Source of the DNA: Pseudomonadota bacterium
Lineage (GTDB): Bacteria > Pseudomonadota > Gammaproteobacteria > Acidiferrobacterales > Acidiferrobacteraceae
Reading direction: 5' to 3'
NCBI GenBank assembly: GCA_021794275.1
Contig: JAJYRD010000027.1
Location: 1 to 64,000 of the forward strand
Length of the DNA stretch: 64,000 bases
Part shown: positions 17,487 through 26,252 of the stretch, piece by piece
Layout: each line of letters opens with the position of its first letter
How positions within the stretch are numbered: position 1 is the stretch's first letter
Made by a program: the position numbers and the translations under genes
Notes under the pieces: model-generated
Told to the model about the DNA's origin: nothing
Database searches by the model: none
What the model saw: the letters and a program-made list of their open reading frames with translations, nothing else

Positions 17487-19595
17487 TCAGTCATCCCGTG
17501 CGCGCGAGCGCGGCGCCGCAAGCGCATGGCGTGCCACGACCCCGCCCAGCATGCCGCCGGTGGCACCGGCCTCTCTTGGGATATCGGGGTATACCGCCTC
17601 CATCTGGCGTATCTGGGCGCCTGGCAGCGTATGCCCCGGGTCATCCTGAAAGGATCGCGCGATCACTATGATGACGATCCCGATCAAGCTAACGAGCGCC
17701 AGCCAATACATCCGCCACACGAGCCCAAAACCGAGCGCAAAGGCGCACGCCCCCAACATAAGCGGCAAGGGCGTGTTGTTCGGTAGGTGAATGTCCTCGT
17801 AATGATCGGGGCGCACGTGGCCCAAGCCGTGCTCGCGCCGCCACGCCCACTCATCCCGGGCGTTTACATGCGGCTGCACGGCGAAATTGTAAAACGGCAC
17901 CGGCGAGTGGGCGAGCCACTCGAGACTGCGCGAAGTACCCCAGGCGTCCGAGGTCGTCACCCGGTTCTTGGCGCGGTCGCGTATGCTCACGAAGAGTTGC
18001 TTTACCATGTAGTAGCTCGCGATAAGGAATAGAAAAATGCCAACTTCCTCACCTATGAGCAGGGGACGCCACGATGTGAAGGGGATATAGTCTATGCGCC
18101 GCGGCATGCCCATGAACCCGAGGGCATACATAGACCCGAAGAGCACCACGGTACCTGCGCTAAAGAACCAGAACGCAAGTTTTCCGGTACGTTCGTCCAG
18201 CTTGAATCCGAAGACCTTCGGAAACCAGTAATTGATCGCTCCAAAGCATGCAAATCCCACAACATTTAACATGTTGTGGAAATGCGCAACAACGAAGACG
18301 CTATTGTGCACCGTGTAATTGATCGCCGGCATCGCAAGCATCATGCCGGTTAGGCCACCGGTCAATAGCAAAACAAGCGCGGCCAGGGCCCATAGCATGG
18401 GAACATCGAACCGCACGCGTCCGCGGTAGAGCGTAAACGCCCAGTTGAATACCTTGACCCCCGTCGGAATTCCCACCAGCATGCTCGCGATACTGAAAAA
18501 GGCGTTCACACCAGGGCCCGCGCCCATGGTGAAAAAGTGGTGCAGCCAAACAGACCACGAGACCCCGCCAATGGCGATGCTGGCCGCCGCCATGGTGATA
18601 TAGCCGAAAAGCGGCTTCTCCGAGAATGTCGGTATGATCTCGGAGAGAATACCAAACGCCGGCAGGACGACATAATAGACCTCCGGATGACCCCATATCC
18701 AAAAAAGATCCGTATAGAGCATGAGGTTGCCGCCGAGGCCCGGGGTGAAGAAATGGGTCCCTGCGTAGCGGTCGAGACTTAGGAGCGCCACCGCCGCCGT
18801 GAACACCGGAAATGAGCTCAGACCCACGACGCTCGTGCTAAGCGCAGTCCAGCAGAATATGGGCATCTTTGTCCACGACATGCCGGGGGCGCGCATCTTA
18901 ATGATGGTCGCTATAATGTTGATGGACGCGAGCGTCGTGCCAACACTGCCAATCTGCACAGCCCAGCTCCAATAATCCACTCCCACCCCGGGGCTATATG
19001 CAAGCTCTGTGAGCGGACTCAAACCCACCCAACCCGCGTGCGAGAAATCCCCGATGAAGAGCGAGATCATGACAAGCCCGGTCGCCGCGGCCGTGAGCCA
19101 AAAGGACACGGCATTCAGATAAGGATAGGCCATGTCGCGGGCGCCGATCTGCAGGGGGACGATAATGTTCATGATCCCGACCAGGATAGGCGTGATCGCA
19201 AAGAGGATCATGATCGTGCCATGGGCGCTGTATATCTGCCCGAAATGATACGGCGGAAGATAGCCGTGAACGGCGCCCAGGTAGCCTGGCGACTTGGGCC
19301 CGACCGCCATGACCTGCTGGGTCCGCATCATGACGCCGTCTATAAAACCCCGAAACAGCATCACGACCCCCAGGAGGCAGTACATGACGCCGATCCTCTT
19401 GTGATCCAGAGAAGTCAGCCACTCGCGCCAAAGGTAGCCCCACGAGCGGTAATACGTGACGGCCCCAAGGACCGTCGCCGCGCCCAAGCTCACAAGCACG
19501 AAGGTCCAGAACAGAATCGGATTCTGCAGGGGGATCTGGTGGGCATCGAGCCTTCCAAGAAGCGGGGTCCACGGCCCCGGATAATCCACTAACAT
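17487..19595 (-). CDS. cyoB: Quinol oxidase subunit I (CyoB-like)
   Basis: 702 residues with the full heme-copper oxidase core. H125 and H438 (SAHGTIM, VVAHFHN) are predicted low-spin heme ligands and H440 the high-spin heme ligand. H303 (WIWGHPEVYY) cross-links to Y307, and H352-H353 are copper ligands. E305 in GHPEVY is at the D-channel end. RGFID (R82, D86), H117 and Q120 in PPYHFGQIYSAHG match the E. coli CyoB quinol-site residues R71, D75, H98 and Q101, favouring ubiquinol over cytochrome c as donor. About 15 membrane spans fit the long CyoB type. The enzyme reduces oxygen to water and pumps protons across the inner membrane. Confidence 0.95.
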   Translation of the reverse strand: MLVDYPGPWTPLLGRLDAHQIPLQNPILFWTFVLVSLGAATVLGAVTYYRSWGYLWREWLTSLDHKRIGVMYCLLGVVMLFRGFIDGVMMRTQQVMAVGPKSPGYLGAVHGYLPPYHFGQIYSAHGTIMILFAITPILVGIMNIIVPLQIGARDMAYPYLNAVSFWLTAAATGLVMISLFIGDFSHAGWVGLSPLTELAYSPGVGVDYWSWAVQIGSVGTTLASINIIATIIKMRAPGMSWTKMPIFCWTALSTSVVGLSSFPVFTAAVALLSLDRYAGTHFFTPGLGGNLMLYTDLFWIWGHPEVYYVVLPAFGILSEIIPTFSEKPLFGYITMAAASIAIGGVSWSVWLHHFFTMGAGPGVNAFFSIASMLVGIPTGVKVFNWAFTLYRGRVRFDVPMLWALAALVLLLTGGLTGMMLAMPAINYTVHNSVFVVAHFHNMLNVVGFACFGAINYWFPKVFGFKLDERTGKLAFWFFSAGTVVLFGSMYALGFMGMPRRIDYIPFTSWRPLLIGEEVGIFLFLIASYYMVKQLFVSIRDRAKNRVTTSDAWGTSRSLEWLAHSPVPFYNFAVQPHVNARDEWAWRREHGLGHVRPDHYEDIHLPNNTPLPLMLGACAFALGFGLVWRMYWLALVSLIGIVIIVIARSFQDDPGHTLPGAQIRQMEAVYPDIPREAGATGGMLGGVVARHALAAPRSRARDD

Positions 19596-19611
19596 CCGGC
19601 GTTCCTTGCGG

Positions 19612-20631
19612 TCATTTTATCAATCGCACCTTCATAGGTTTGGTCATATCCTCGGTCATGGCAAGGGGCGTCCTGTACACCTTGCCCTCCATGACGCGCT
19701 CTATGACGTGATCAAACAAGCCCTTCTGTACCTGCGAAAAATAGCGGACCCTTTGCGCGAGATTAATCGTCGGCCGCGCAATCTGTCCAAACCGCGCATA
19801 GGTCAGATGATCCGGGGCAGCCCTTACGCGACGCACCCAACCATTGAATTGCGCGCGACCGGTCACGTGTGTGCTAAACCCCATCCACGAAAACCCGCCG
19901 CCGCTGAAATCGTCCGAATAGCCGTGATAAAGTCCGGTGCGGCTCGCGATCATCGCCTGCTTCGTACGCATTCCAGGCATGATGTCTATCTCCCCCACAA
20001 GCTCGGGAATGAAGAAGTCATTCACCACCGTGGCCGACGTAAGATCGAACTTCACCGGTGTGCGTACCGGAACGACGAGCTCGTCCACGGTTGCTACCCC
20101 TTGTCGCGGGTATATGAACACCCACTGCCAGTCAGTCGTTACGACGTCCACACGCAGGGCGCGCGGCGCGTGCGCGCCAGGTGCGGTGGCGCTGACCAAA
20201 GCAGGGTCGGCGCGTCGCCCCATGGCCTCGTCCGTCTGACGTGGGTGCGCCAACGCGTGACGGATGGCAAGAGGATTGTAGGGGTTTGTCGCAAAAACGC
20301 TTTTCACGGAAAAATACGATAGATAGCCTACGATCATGAGGGGCACGCCCCACACCAGAAGCTCGATGACGAGTGACGACGTATATGTGGGGTCATATTT
20401 GCGCGACCCACTGCCTACCCTATAACGCCATAAAAAGGCCGCAACGAGACCGCCGGCCACGAGCACCACGCCGCCCATGACGGCGACATCGAGTACGGTC
20501 GTGTGCCACTCGGTCCGGGCGATCGCGCCCTTGGGGTGCAAGAGCCAGAACCCTCGTTGGGCGCAGCCGCCAAGGAACAGGAGCAGCGCCAAACTAAGAG
20601 GAGGTCCTGCGTGTTCCTTGCGCAATGCCAT
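19612..20631 (-). CDS. cyoA: Quinol oxidase subunit II (CyoA-like lipoprotein)
   Basis: 339 residues from MALRKEHAGPPLS, preceded by GGAAGGA. LLLFLGGC is a lipobox, so the mature N-terminus is lipidated, as in CyoA. Two membrane helices follow, then a cupredoxin domain with DWQWVFIYP and FFIPELVGEIDIMPGM...GLYHGYSDDFSGGGFSWM. The copper-A ligands of cytochrome c oxidases (CxxxC...HxxxM) are absent, which marks a quinol oxidase. First gene of cyoABCD; TATACAAT about 35 bases upstream may be its -10 box. No heme O synthase (cyoE) follows. Confidence 0.92.
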   Translation of the reverse strand: MALRKEHAGPPLSLALLLFLGGCAQRGFWLLHPKGAIARTEWHTTVLDVAVMGGVVLVAGGLVAAFLWRYRVGSGSRKYDPTYTSSLVIELLVWGVPLMIVGYLSYFSVKSVFATNPYNPLAIRHALAHPRQTDEAMGRRADPALVSATAPGAHAPRALRVDVVTTDWQWVFIYPRQGVATVDELVVPVRTPVKFDLTSATVVNDFFIPELVGEIDIMPGMRTKQAMIASRTGLYHGYSDDFSGGGFSWMGFSTHVTGRAQFNGWVRRVRAAPDHLTYARFGQIARPTINLAQRVRYFSQVQKGLFDHVIERVMEGKVYRTPLAMTEDMTKPMKVRLIK

Positions 20632-21012
20632 GGTCGTAGTCCTTCCCCGCTGAAAAGCGCGCCTATTGTATAGCGGCCGAGACGCCGTCTGATCAGGCCT
20701 TTGCATGATGCGAGCGGGCCTTTATAAGCAACACTGGGCGCTGATCCGCGACGCGCGACGGGGTTACTGTGCGGCCCGCAAGAAGCGCTCCAATTACTGG
20801 AGTTCTCGTGCCTGTGGTCGAAGACGGCGACGGCATGGCCGCTCGCGTGACGGACGGGCGCCAGGTCGATTCGCCGCCGCACGGCACTACACATGGGGTT
20901 CTATCCCCCCCGCCGGGCCTGCTTCCCTGCCCCTTAGCACCCCAAGGCCCTTGCCGCGATATGCCGGCGGCCTGATTGACGGCATGCCACTTCATTCGAT
21001 AGTTCTCCTGTC
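20632..21012. other. Divergent intergenic region between cyoA and the PqiC-like gene
   Basis: About 380 bases must hold promoters for both directions. TATACAAT reading toward cyoA at about 20664-20671 is the best -10 candidate. ORFs in this stretch are short, overlap each other and lack ribosome binding sites; none is called. Confidence 0.4.
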
Positions 21013-21732
21013 ATGGCCAAAACAATATCTCGCACGGCATTCTTTTATCCGAGGCTTGCCAGTCACTTCGGGTTCGGTCGCGTTTGCGTGGCATGCTCGG
21101 CTGCCGTACTCTTGCTTACAGCCTGCGCCACCACCCCGACACGCTATTTCACCTTGCGGGCGTTGCCGGCCAGGAGCGCCCCCGTGAGGCTTTCTTATCC
21201 TGGAGTCGCGGTGGCGCCGATAGCCATGCCGCCGGGCTATAGCCGGCTAGCACTCATCTATGCCGGCACAAGCACGCGTATCCATGTCGCCCGTCATGCA
21301 CGCTGGGTCGCCCCCCTAGGCACACTACTGCGCCGCGCCATCGCGCAGGACATGGCCGCGCGAATCTCGCCCAGGCGCGCCGTCCGCTTGCCCGGACAGT
21401 CTCTCCCGGCCCATGCCGCCGTCATCCGCATCACAGTCGAACGCCTTGCGCCCCACCGCACAGGCGAGGTGATCCTGCGCGTCCGCTGGTCGGCGCGGAC
21501 CCAGGGCCACAGCTCGATCATAAAGTCCGGCGCGGCGCAGATCTCCGTCCGGGGCGCAGACCGCTATGGAGGCGAAGCGCAAACAATGAGTCGCGCTGCC
21601 GCATCCCTCGCGCGCCGCATCGTGGAGTCTTTACGCGCCCAGGGCGTGAAACACAGGCTAGGAGCCGCCGGTAATTTTCGTGGTGCAAATAGACATGCGC
21701 GCGTCGGTATGGCGCGCGGAACCGGGGCTTAA
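21013..21732 (+). CDS. PqiC/LbcC-like ABC-transport auxiliary lipoprotein, orphan
   Basis: 239 residues. A signal peptide ends in the lipobox LLLTAC at about residue 37, followed by ATTPTRYFTLRALPA, the usual start of the DUF330/PqiC fold. WVAPLGTLLRRAIAQDMAAR and the later ITVERLAPHRTGEVILRVRW continue the family pattern. Partners of such lipoproteins (PqiA/PqiB or an MCE ABC transporter) move lipids between membranes; none is encoded beside it. The tail after about residue 205 is basic and divergent. The next gene starts 94 bases downstream. Confidence 0.75.
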   Translation: MAKTISRTAFFYPRLASHFGFGRVCVACSAAVLLLTACATTPTRYFTLRALPARSAPVRLSYPGVAVAPIAMPPGYSRLALIYAGTSTRIHVARHARWVAPLGTLLRRAIAQDMAARISPRRAVRLPGQSLPAHAAVIRITVERLAPHRTGEVILRVRWSARTQGHSSIIKSGAAQISVRGADRYGGEAQTMSRAAASLARRIVESLRAQGVKHRLGAAGNFRGANRHARVGMARGTGA

Positions 21733-21826
21733 GCGCGGCGCGGGCCGCATTGAAGATGAAAGGCCGATCCAAAACCCACGTCTCCCGTGTTATGGTGGTA
21801 GCCTTTCACAAAAGGCACGATCGCGC

Positions 21827-23398
21827 ATGCCGACAAATGACCATTACGACCTCATTGTCATAGGCAGCGGCCCCGGAGGCGCCTCGGTCGCGCAGGCCGC
21901 GGCGGCGCGCGGAGTGCGGGTGCTCTTGCTCGAACGCGGCCCTTATCTCAAACGCTCACCAGAGAACTGGGACGCCAAGGCGGTCTTCGTGGATGCCAAA
22001 TATCAGGCTAAGGAGACATGGTACGGCGCCGACGGGCGCACGTTTCACCCGGGCCTCCATTATTTCGTGGGTGGAAATTCAAAGGTCTACGGCGCGGCGC
22101 TTTTCCGCCTGCGTGAACGCGACTTCGAGGAGATCGTATATCCGGAGGGCTTGTCCCCGCGCTGGCCCCTGCCCTATGCCGCGTTCGAACCCTACTACAC
22201 GCGCGCGGAGCGTTTGTTTCATGTACATGGCACGCGCGGCGAGGATCCGACCGAGCCACCGGCAAGCGGGCCGTATCCCTTCCCGGCAGTCGCGCACGAA
22301 CCCGAGATCGCCGCCCTGGATGAGGGGCTGCGCCGCGCCGGCGCGCGCCCCTTCCATCTTCCCTTGGGCATCCTCCTTGACGAAAAAGACGGGGCCGCGG
22401 CGCCCACGAGTCCCTGTATTCGCTGCGAAGCCTTCGACGGCTTCCCATGTCCCACGAATGGAAAAGCAGACGCGCAGGTCGTGTGCGTCGATCCGGCCCT
22501 GGCCGCCTACCCGGATCAGTTGACGCTGTTGACCGATGCTTATGTATCGCGTCTCGAAACCGACACCTCGGGGCGCGTGATCAAGAAAGTTCACGTGCGG
22601 CGCGGCGGCGGCGAAGAGGCGTACAGCGCGGATATCGTCGTAGTCGCCTGCGGCGCCCTGTCGAGCGCGCTTTTATTGCTGCGTTCGGCCAATGACCGTC
22701 ACCCACACGGGCTTGCCAACGGCTCGGGGCAAGTAGGGCGCAACTACATGCGCCACAACCAATCCGTGCTCATGACGCTGCTGCGCCATCCGAACCCCAC
22801 GATCTTCCAAAAGACGTTGGGCGTGTCCGATTACTACTTCGGTGGACCCGATCATGATTATCCGCTCGGTCTGATCCAGCTGCTCGCGAAAACCCATCCC
22901 GCCCAAATCCAAGGGGAGGCACTCCCGGAATGGCTAGAGTGGTTTCCGTCCGCGCCCTTTGCGACACTTGCCGAACGCACCCTGAGTTTCTGGCTATCAA
23001 GTGAAGACCTGCCGCGGCCGGAGAACCGCGTGTTTTATGACGGCGACCGGGTAATTTTGGACCTGAAGGAGACAAATATGGATGCGCATCGCGGGCTACG
23101 CAAACAACTTGAGCGCCTCCTTGAATCCATCGATGTCCATCCTACGCTCATGGAACGCAAGCTATACTTGGGGAAAGACATCCCCATAGGGGGTACCGCT
23201 CATCAGGCCGGCACGCTGCGCTTCGGGGAGGACCCGGCGACATCGGTTCTCGATCTCGACTGCAAGGCACATGAAATCGATAACCTCTATGCGACAGACG
23301 CAAGCTTCTTTCCGTCCATAGGAGCGGTGAATCCGACCCTGACCATCGTCGCCAACGCCCTGCGCGTGGCGGATCGCATTGTCGAAAAACTGGCGTGA
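21827..23398 (+). CDS. GMC-family FAD-dependent oxidoreductase
   Basis: 523 residues from ATG 21827 (MPTNDHYDLIVIGSGPGGASVAQAAA). GSGPGGA is the FAD dinucleotide loop and VLLLERGPYL the following strand. HYFVGGNSKVYGAALFR is the family FAD-binding block, and DIVVVACGALSSALLLL is the second conserved stretch. The C-terminus has the expected catalytic pair region: GGTAHQAGTLRFG and ATDASFFPSIGAVNPTLTIVANALRVAD. GMC enzymes oxidise alcohols, sugars or sterols. No cytochrome c or TAT signal is present, so it appears cytoplasmic. It heads a five-gene plus-strand cluster. Confidence 0.85.
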   Translation: MPTNDHYDLIVIGSGPGGASVAQAAAARGVRVLLLERGPYLKRSPENWDAKAVFVDAKYQAKETWYGADGRTFHPGLHYFVGGNSKVYGAALFRLRERDFEEIVYPEGLSPRWPLPYAAFEPYYTRAERLFHVHGTRGEDPTEPPASGPYPFPAVAHEPEIAALDEGLRRAGARPFHLPLGILLDEKDGAAAPTSPCIRCEAFDGFPCPTNGKADAQVVCVDPALAAYPDQLTLLTDAYVSRLETDTSGRVIKKVHVRRGGGEEAYSADIVVVACGALSSALLLLRSANDRHPHGLANGSGQVGRNYMRHNQSVLMTLLRHPNPTIFQKTLGVSDYYFGGPDHDYPLGLIQLLAKTHPAQIQGEALPEWLEWFPSAPFATLAERTLSFWLSSEDLPRPENRVFYDGDRVILDLKETNMDAHRGLRKQLERLLESIDVHPTLMERKLYLGKDIPIGGTAHQAGTLRFGEDPATSVLDLDCKAHEIDNLYATDASFFPSIGAVNPTLTIVANALRVADRIVEKLA

Positions 23399-23449
23399 GC
23401 CCATGGCATTCCATACGCGCAGCATACCACCCGCCGGGCGACACCTACC

Positions 23450-23911
23450 ATGACATCTATCGCGCTCCTAGCCCGTGTGTGCCTCGTGATCTTGTTCCCC
23501 TTCAGCGGTATCGACAAGGTGGTCCACTGGGACGCGGCCATAAAACAGGCCAACTCCTCGCCGCTGGGTGGGGCACCCGTCATGCTGATTGCAGCCATCG
23601 CAATCGAACTTACGACCCCGGTCTGCATCGTCATAGGATGGCATCCGGCGGTCGCCGCCATCGTGTTGGCAGCTTTCTGCGTAGCCACAGCCATTCTTTT
23701 TCATCCTTTTTGGAGGTTTCCCGGTTTCTGGGCGGGTGGAAACCCGGAAGGCGCGGCGCATTTCTGGGACTTCTTGAAAAACTTTGGACTCGTGGGCGGC
23801 CTTTTGCTGGTCGTCTTAGCGGCCACGAGCATAGCGCCGCCCGCGCACGTCGTAGCGTCCGTAGCCCGGCCACCTGCCGCGACGGGGCCGGTCATGGGCC
23901 ACGCCCGCTGA
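23450..23911 (+). CDS. DoxX-family membrane protein
   Basis: 153 residues with four hydrophobic helices. LVILFPFSGIDKVVHWDAAI is the typical DoxX first helix with a short polar turn. GAPVMLIAAIAIELTTPVCIVIGWHP and AAFCVATAILFHPFWRF follow. DoxX proteins are small quinone-associated membrane subunits; DoxD/DoxA of thiosulfate:quinone oxidoreductase is the best known relative. Here it lies 51 bases after the GMC oxidoreductase, so it may pass electrons from it to the quinone pool (inference). Confidence 0.75.
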   Translation: MTSIALLARVCLVILFPFSGIDKVVHWDAAIKQANSSPLGGAPVMLIAAIAIELTTPVCIVIGWHPAVAAIVLAAFCVATAILFHPFWRFPGFWAGGNPEGAAHFWDFLKNFGLVGGLLLVVLAATSIAPPAHVVASVARPPAATGPVMGHAR

Positions 23912-23923
23912 ACGGAGGACCTC

Positions 23924-24412
23924 ATGGAGACATCAGCTGCAGACGAAAGACCCGAGGAGAAGATGGCGGATCGCGAGGAGCCGCCACGGATCAGCTACTG
24001 GCATATATGGACCGATGAACAGGGAGTGAGCCGGCAAAGCCGCTGTTCTCTGGACCATTTTTTTCTGAAGGGGATAGGGGGAGCGGCGGCGCAGTGGAAT
24101 GACGCCCAGCCTGAAGAACGAGGCTCGGTCGTGTTTACCGTGCAACCGGTAGGCTGGATCGGGGAATGGCATGAGAACCCGGCGCCGCAGTGGATCGTCC
24201 CGCTCGCCGGGCGCTGGTGGGTAGAATCCATGGATGGCACCCGCGTGGAGATGGGGCCCGGTGACCTTTCGCTCGGCGAAGACCAGCATTGCGTGGCGGA
24301 CACCAAGGGGCGCAAAGGTCATCGGTCCGGCACGATAGGGTCTGAGCCCGCGGTTCTCATGACGGTACGCCTGTCGCATGCCGCGCCGCGCCGTCCGTGT
24401 CATAGGCGATAG
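23924..24412 (+). CDS. Cupin-fold protein
   Basis: 162 residues, with CGGAGGAC before the ATG. The cupin barrel is visible as WIGEWHENPAPQWIVPLAGRWWVESMDGTRVEMGPGDLSLGEDQHC, that is motif 1 with metal-ligand-like H and the G-D turn, then GHRSGTIGSEPAVLMTVRL as motif 2. Only some of the usual His/Glu ligands are clear. It could be an isomerase, dioxygenase or sensor; it is not identifiable further. It lies 12 bases after doxX and 4 bases before the lactonase gene. Confidence 0.7.
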   Translation: METSAADERPEEKMADREEPPRISYWHIWTDEQGVSRQSRCSLDHFFLKGIGGAAAQWNDAQPEERGSVVFTVQPVGWIGEWHENPAPQWIVPLAGRWWVESMDGTRVEMGPGDLSLGEDQHCVADTKGRKGHRSGTIGSEPAVLMTVRLSHAAPRRPCHRR

Positions 24413-24416
24413 CGTC

Positions 24417-25325
24417 ATGGACCTGTATGACTTCGTCGACCCACAGTTTCGGTCCTTCGTTCTGCCCAACGCCGCCCTCGAAACCCTGGGGACGGGATTC
24501 CGGTGGCTCGAAGGTCCTGTATGGTTTGGCGACCACGACTGCCTGCTCTTTAGTGACATTCCAAATGATCGTGTCATGCGGTGGTCTGCAAACGGTGGCG
24601 TCAGTGTCTTTCGGTCCGACTGCGGCTTCGAAAACGGCCATGCGCGGGATCGCGAGGGCCGCCTCATAAGCTGCTCGCATCGCGACCGCTGCGTCCGCCG
24701 CACCGAGTGGGATGGACGCGTCACTGTGCTCGTATCGCATTATCGGGGCTCGCGCCTCAACGCGCCAAACGATGTGGTGGTCAAGAGCGATGGCTCAATC
24801 TGGTTTTCGGATCCACTCTACGGGATCAACACCGATTACGAAGGCGGCAAACAGACGGCCGAACTCGCGCCTGCTGTCTACCGGCTCGACCCGGCACGCG
24901 GACAACTCGACATCGTCGCAGACGACTTCGAGGGCCCCAACGGCTTGTGCTTTTCGCCGGACGAACGTGTGCTCTACATCGCGGAGACCGGGCAGCAATT
25001 TTCCGCCGATCCCGCGCGCCATATTCGTCGGGCTGCGCTTACGGAAGACGGGACACGACTTGCGCATGCGGAAATCTTCCATGACGTCATACCGCGCGGC
25101 GCCGACGGGCTTCGTTGTGACGAAGAGGGGAACGTCTGGGCAAGCGCAGGCGACGGAGTCCACTGCCTGAATCCCGACGGCGCGTTGCTCGGCAAGATCC
25201 GAACCGGCCTTCCGGTCTCGAACCTGGCGTTCGGGGGCCGCCATCGCAGCCGGCTTTTCTTGTGTGCGGGACAGACCCTCATGAGCATCTACGTCAATCG
25301 CCGCGGCGCCGCGGCGCCGCGATGA
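24417..25325 (+). CDS. SMP-30/gluconolactonase-family hydrolase
   Basis: 302 residues from ATG 24417 (MDLYDFVDPQFRSFVLPNA). The six-bladed propeller motifs are clear: LEGPVWFGDHDCLLFSDIPNDRVMRW, RLNAPNDVVVKSDGSIWFSDPLYG, DFEGPNGLCFSPDERVLYIAET and GADGLRCDEEGNVWAS. The E of LEGP, N of APNDVV, N of GPNGL and D of GADGL are the metal ligands of gluconolactonases. It opens sugar lactones. Its place behind a GMC oxidoreductase suggests the pair acts in sequence on a sugar: oxidation to a lactone, then hydrolysis (inference). Confidence 0.88.
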   Translation: MDLYDFVDPQFRSFVLPNAALETLGTGFRWLEGPVWFGDHDCLLFSDIPNDRVMRWSANGGVSVFRSDCGFENGHARDREGRLISCSHRDRCVRRTEWDGRVTVLVSHYRGSRLNAPNDVVVKSDGSIWFSDPLYGINTDYEGGKQTAELAPAVYRLDPARGQLDIVADDFEGPNGLCFSPDERVLYIAETGQQFSADPARHIRRAALTEDGTRLAHAEIFHDVIPRGADGLRCDEEGNVWASAGDGVHCLNPDGALLGKIRTGLPVSNLAFGGRHRSRLFLCAGQTLMSIYVNRRGAAAPR

Positions 25326-26221
25326 ACGAGCGGCTGCCAAGATCGCCCTCCCGGATCGCACGCCTGGCACTGAATGTCGCCGACATCACGCGAAGCGCCG
25401 CCTTCTATGAAGAGGCTCTGGGGTTCAGGGTCCTGGCGGCAAGCGAAGCGGGTCCGAGCGAGCGCGTCGCCCTCCTTGGAGGCCGTTTCGAATCGCTCAC
25501 CCTGTCTCTCGGCGCCGCGCGCCTCGAGCTTTCGCGATTTCTCGAAGGCTCGACACCCTACCCGGCGCGAAGTCTGGCCAACGATCTCTGGTTTCAGCAC
25601 TTCGCGGTCACCTGTAATGACATCGACGCGCTCGCAGATGCCGTGGCACGCCTGGGCGCCGAGCCGATCACCTGCGGCGGACCGCAGAAACTGCCGGCGG
25701 CGAGCGGGGGCGTAACCGCCTACAAATTCCGGGACCCGGACGGCCATCCCCTGGAGCTGCTCGTACCCACGGGCGATGCCAAAGACGGCATCGTGACGGA
25801 ATCAAAAGCGGACAACACGGCGACCATAGACCACACCGCCATGAGCGTCGCCGACACCGGCCACGCCATCGCCTTCTATCAGGAGATCCTGGGCCTTGAT
25901 ATCGGCGGGGACCAAATCAATACCGGCATTGAGCAAGACCGCCTGGACGGCCTGTCTGGGACCCGCGTCCGGGTCGTGAGTCTGCGGGCGCGCGCTCCCG
26001 GCCCGCACCTGGAGCTACTGGGCTATGAACGCCCGCGCGGGCGGAACGGTGCTTGGACCCCGACGGACATCGCCGCTACGCGTACGGTCTTCGAGGTAGC
26101 CGACCTGCAGGCCCTGGAACGCCGCCTCGAGCAGGCCGGCGCGGAAATCCGCCGCGCCGCCGACGCCGTCTTGGGGCACGACCCGGACGGACACTGGCTG
26201 CTGTTCGAGCAGAAGGGCTGA
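25322..26221 (+). CDS. Two-domain VOC (glyoxalase-fold) protein
   Basis: 299 residues; the start overlaps the previous stop (ATGA), so it is translationally coupled. Domain 1 (residues 8-150) runs from RIARLALNVADITRSAAFYEEALGFRV to YKFRDPDGHPLELLVP. Domain 2 (165-298) runs from IDHTAMSVADTGHAIAFYQEILGLDI to LGHDPDGHWLLFEQKG. Each carries the beta-alpha-beta-beta-beta unit with terminal metal-binding Glu candidates (ELLVP, LLFEQ). Family members include extradiol dioxygenases, epimerases and lyases; the reaction is unknown. It ends the GMC-DoxX-cupin-lactonase cluster. Confidence 0.8.
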   Translation: MNERLPRSPSRIARLALNVADITRSAAFYEEALGFRVLAASEAGPSERVALLGGRFESLTLSLGAARLELSRFLEGSTPYPARSLANDLWFQHFAVTCNDIDALADAVARLGAEPITCGGPQKLPAASGGVTAYKFRDPDGHPLELLVPTGDAKDGIVTESKADNTATIDHTAMSVADTGHAIAFYQEILGLDIGGDQINTGIEQDRLDGLSGTRVRVVSLRARAPGPHLELLGYERPRGRNGAWTPTDIAATRTVFEVADLQALERRLEQAGAEIRRAADAVLGHDPDGHWLLFEQKG

Positions 26222-26252
26222 GCGCTGCGGATGGGCCTGCAGGGCGGCGCAC

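Noticed and set aside
20693-20995. 100-residue minus-strand ORF upstream of cyoA
   Set aside because: It overlaps the cyoA promoter zone, has no ribosome binding site and overlaps other equally weak ORFs.
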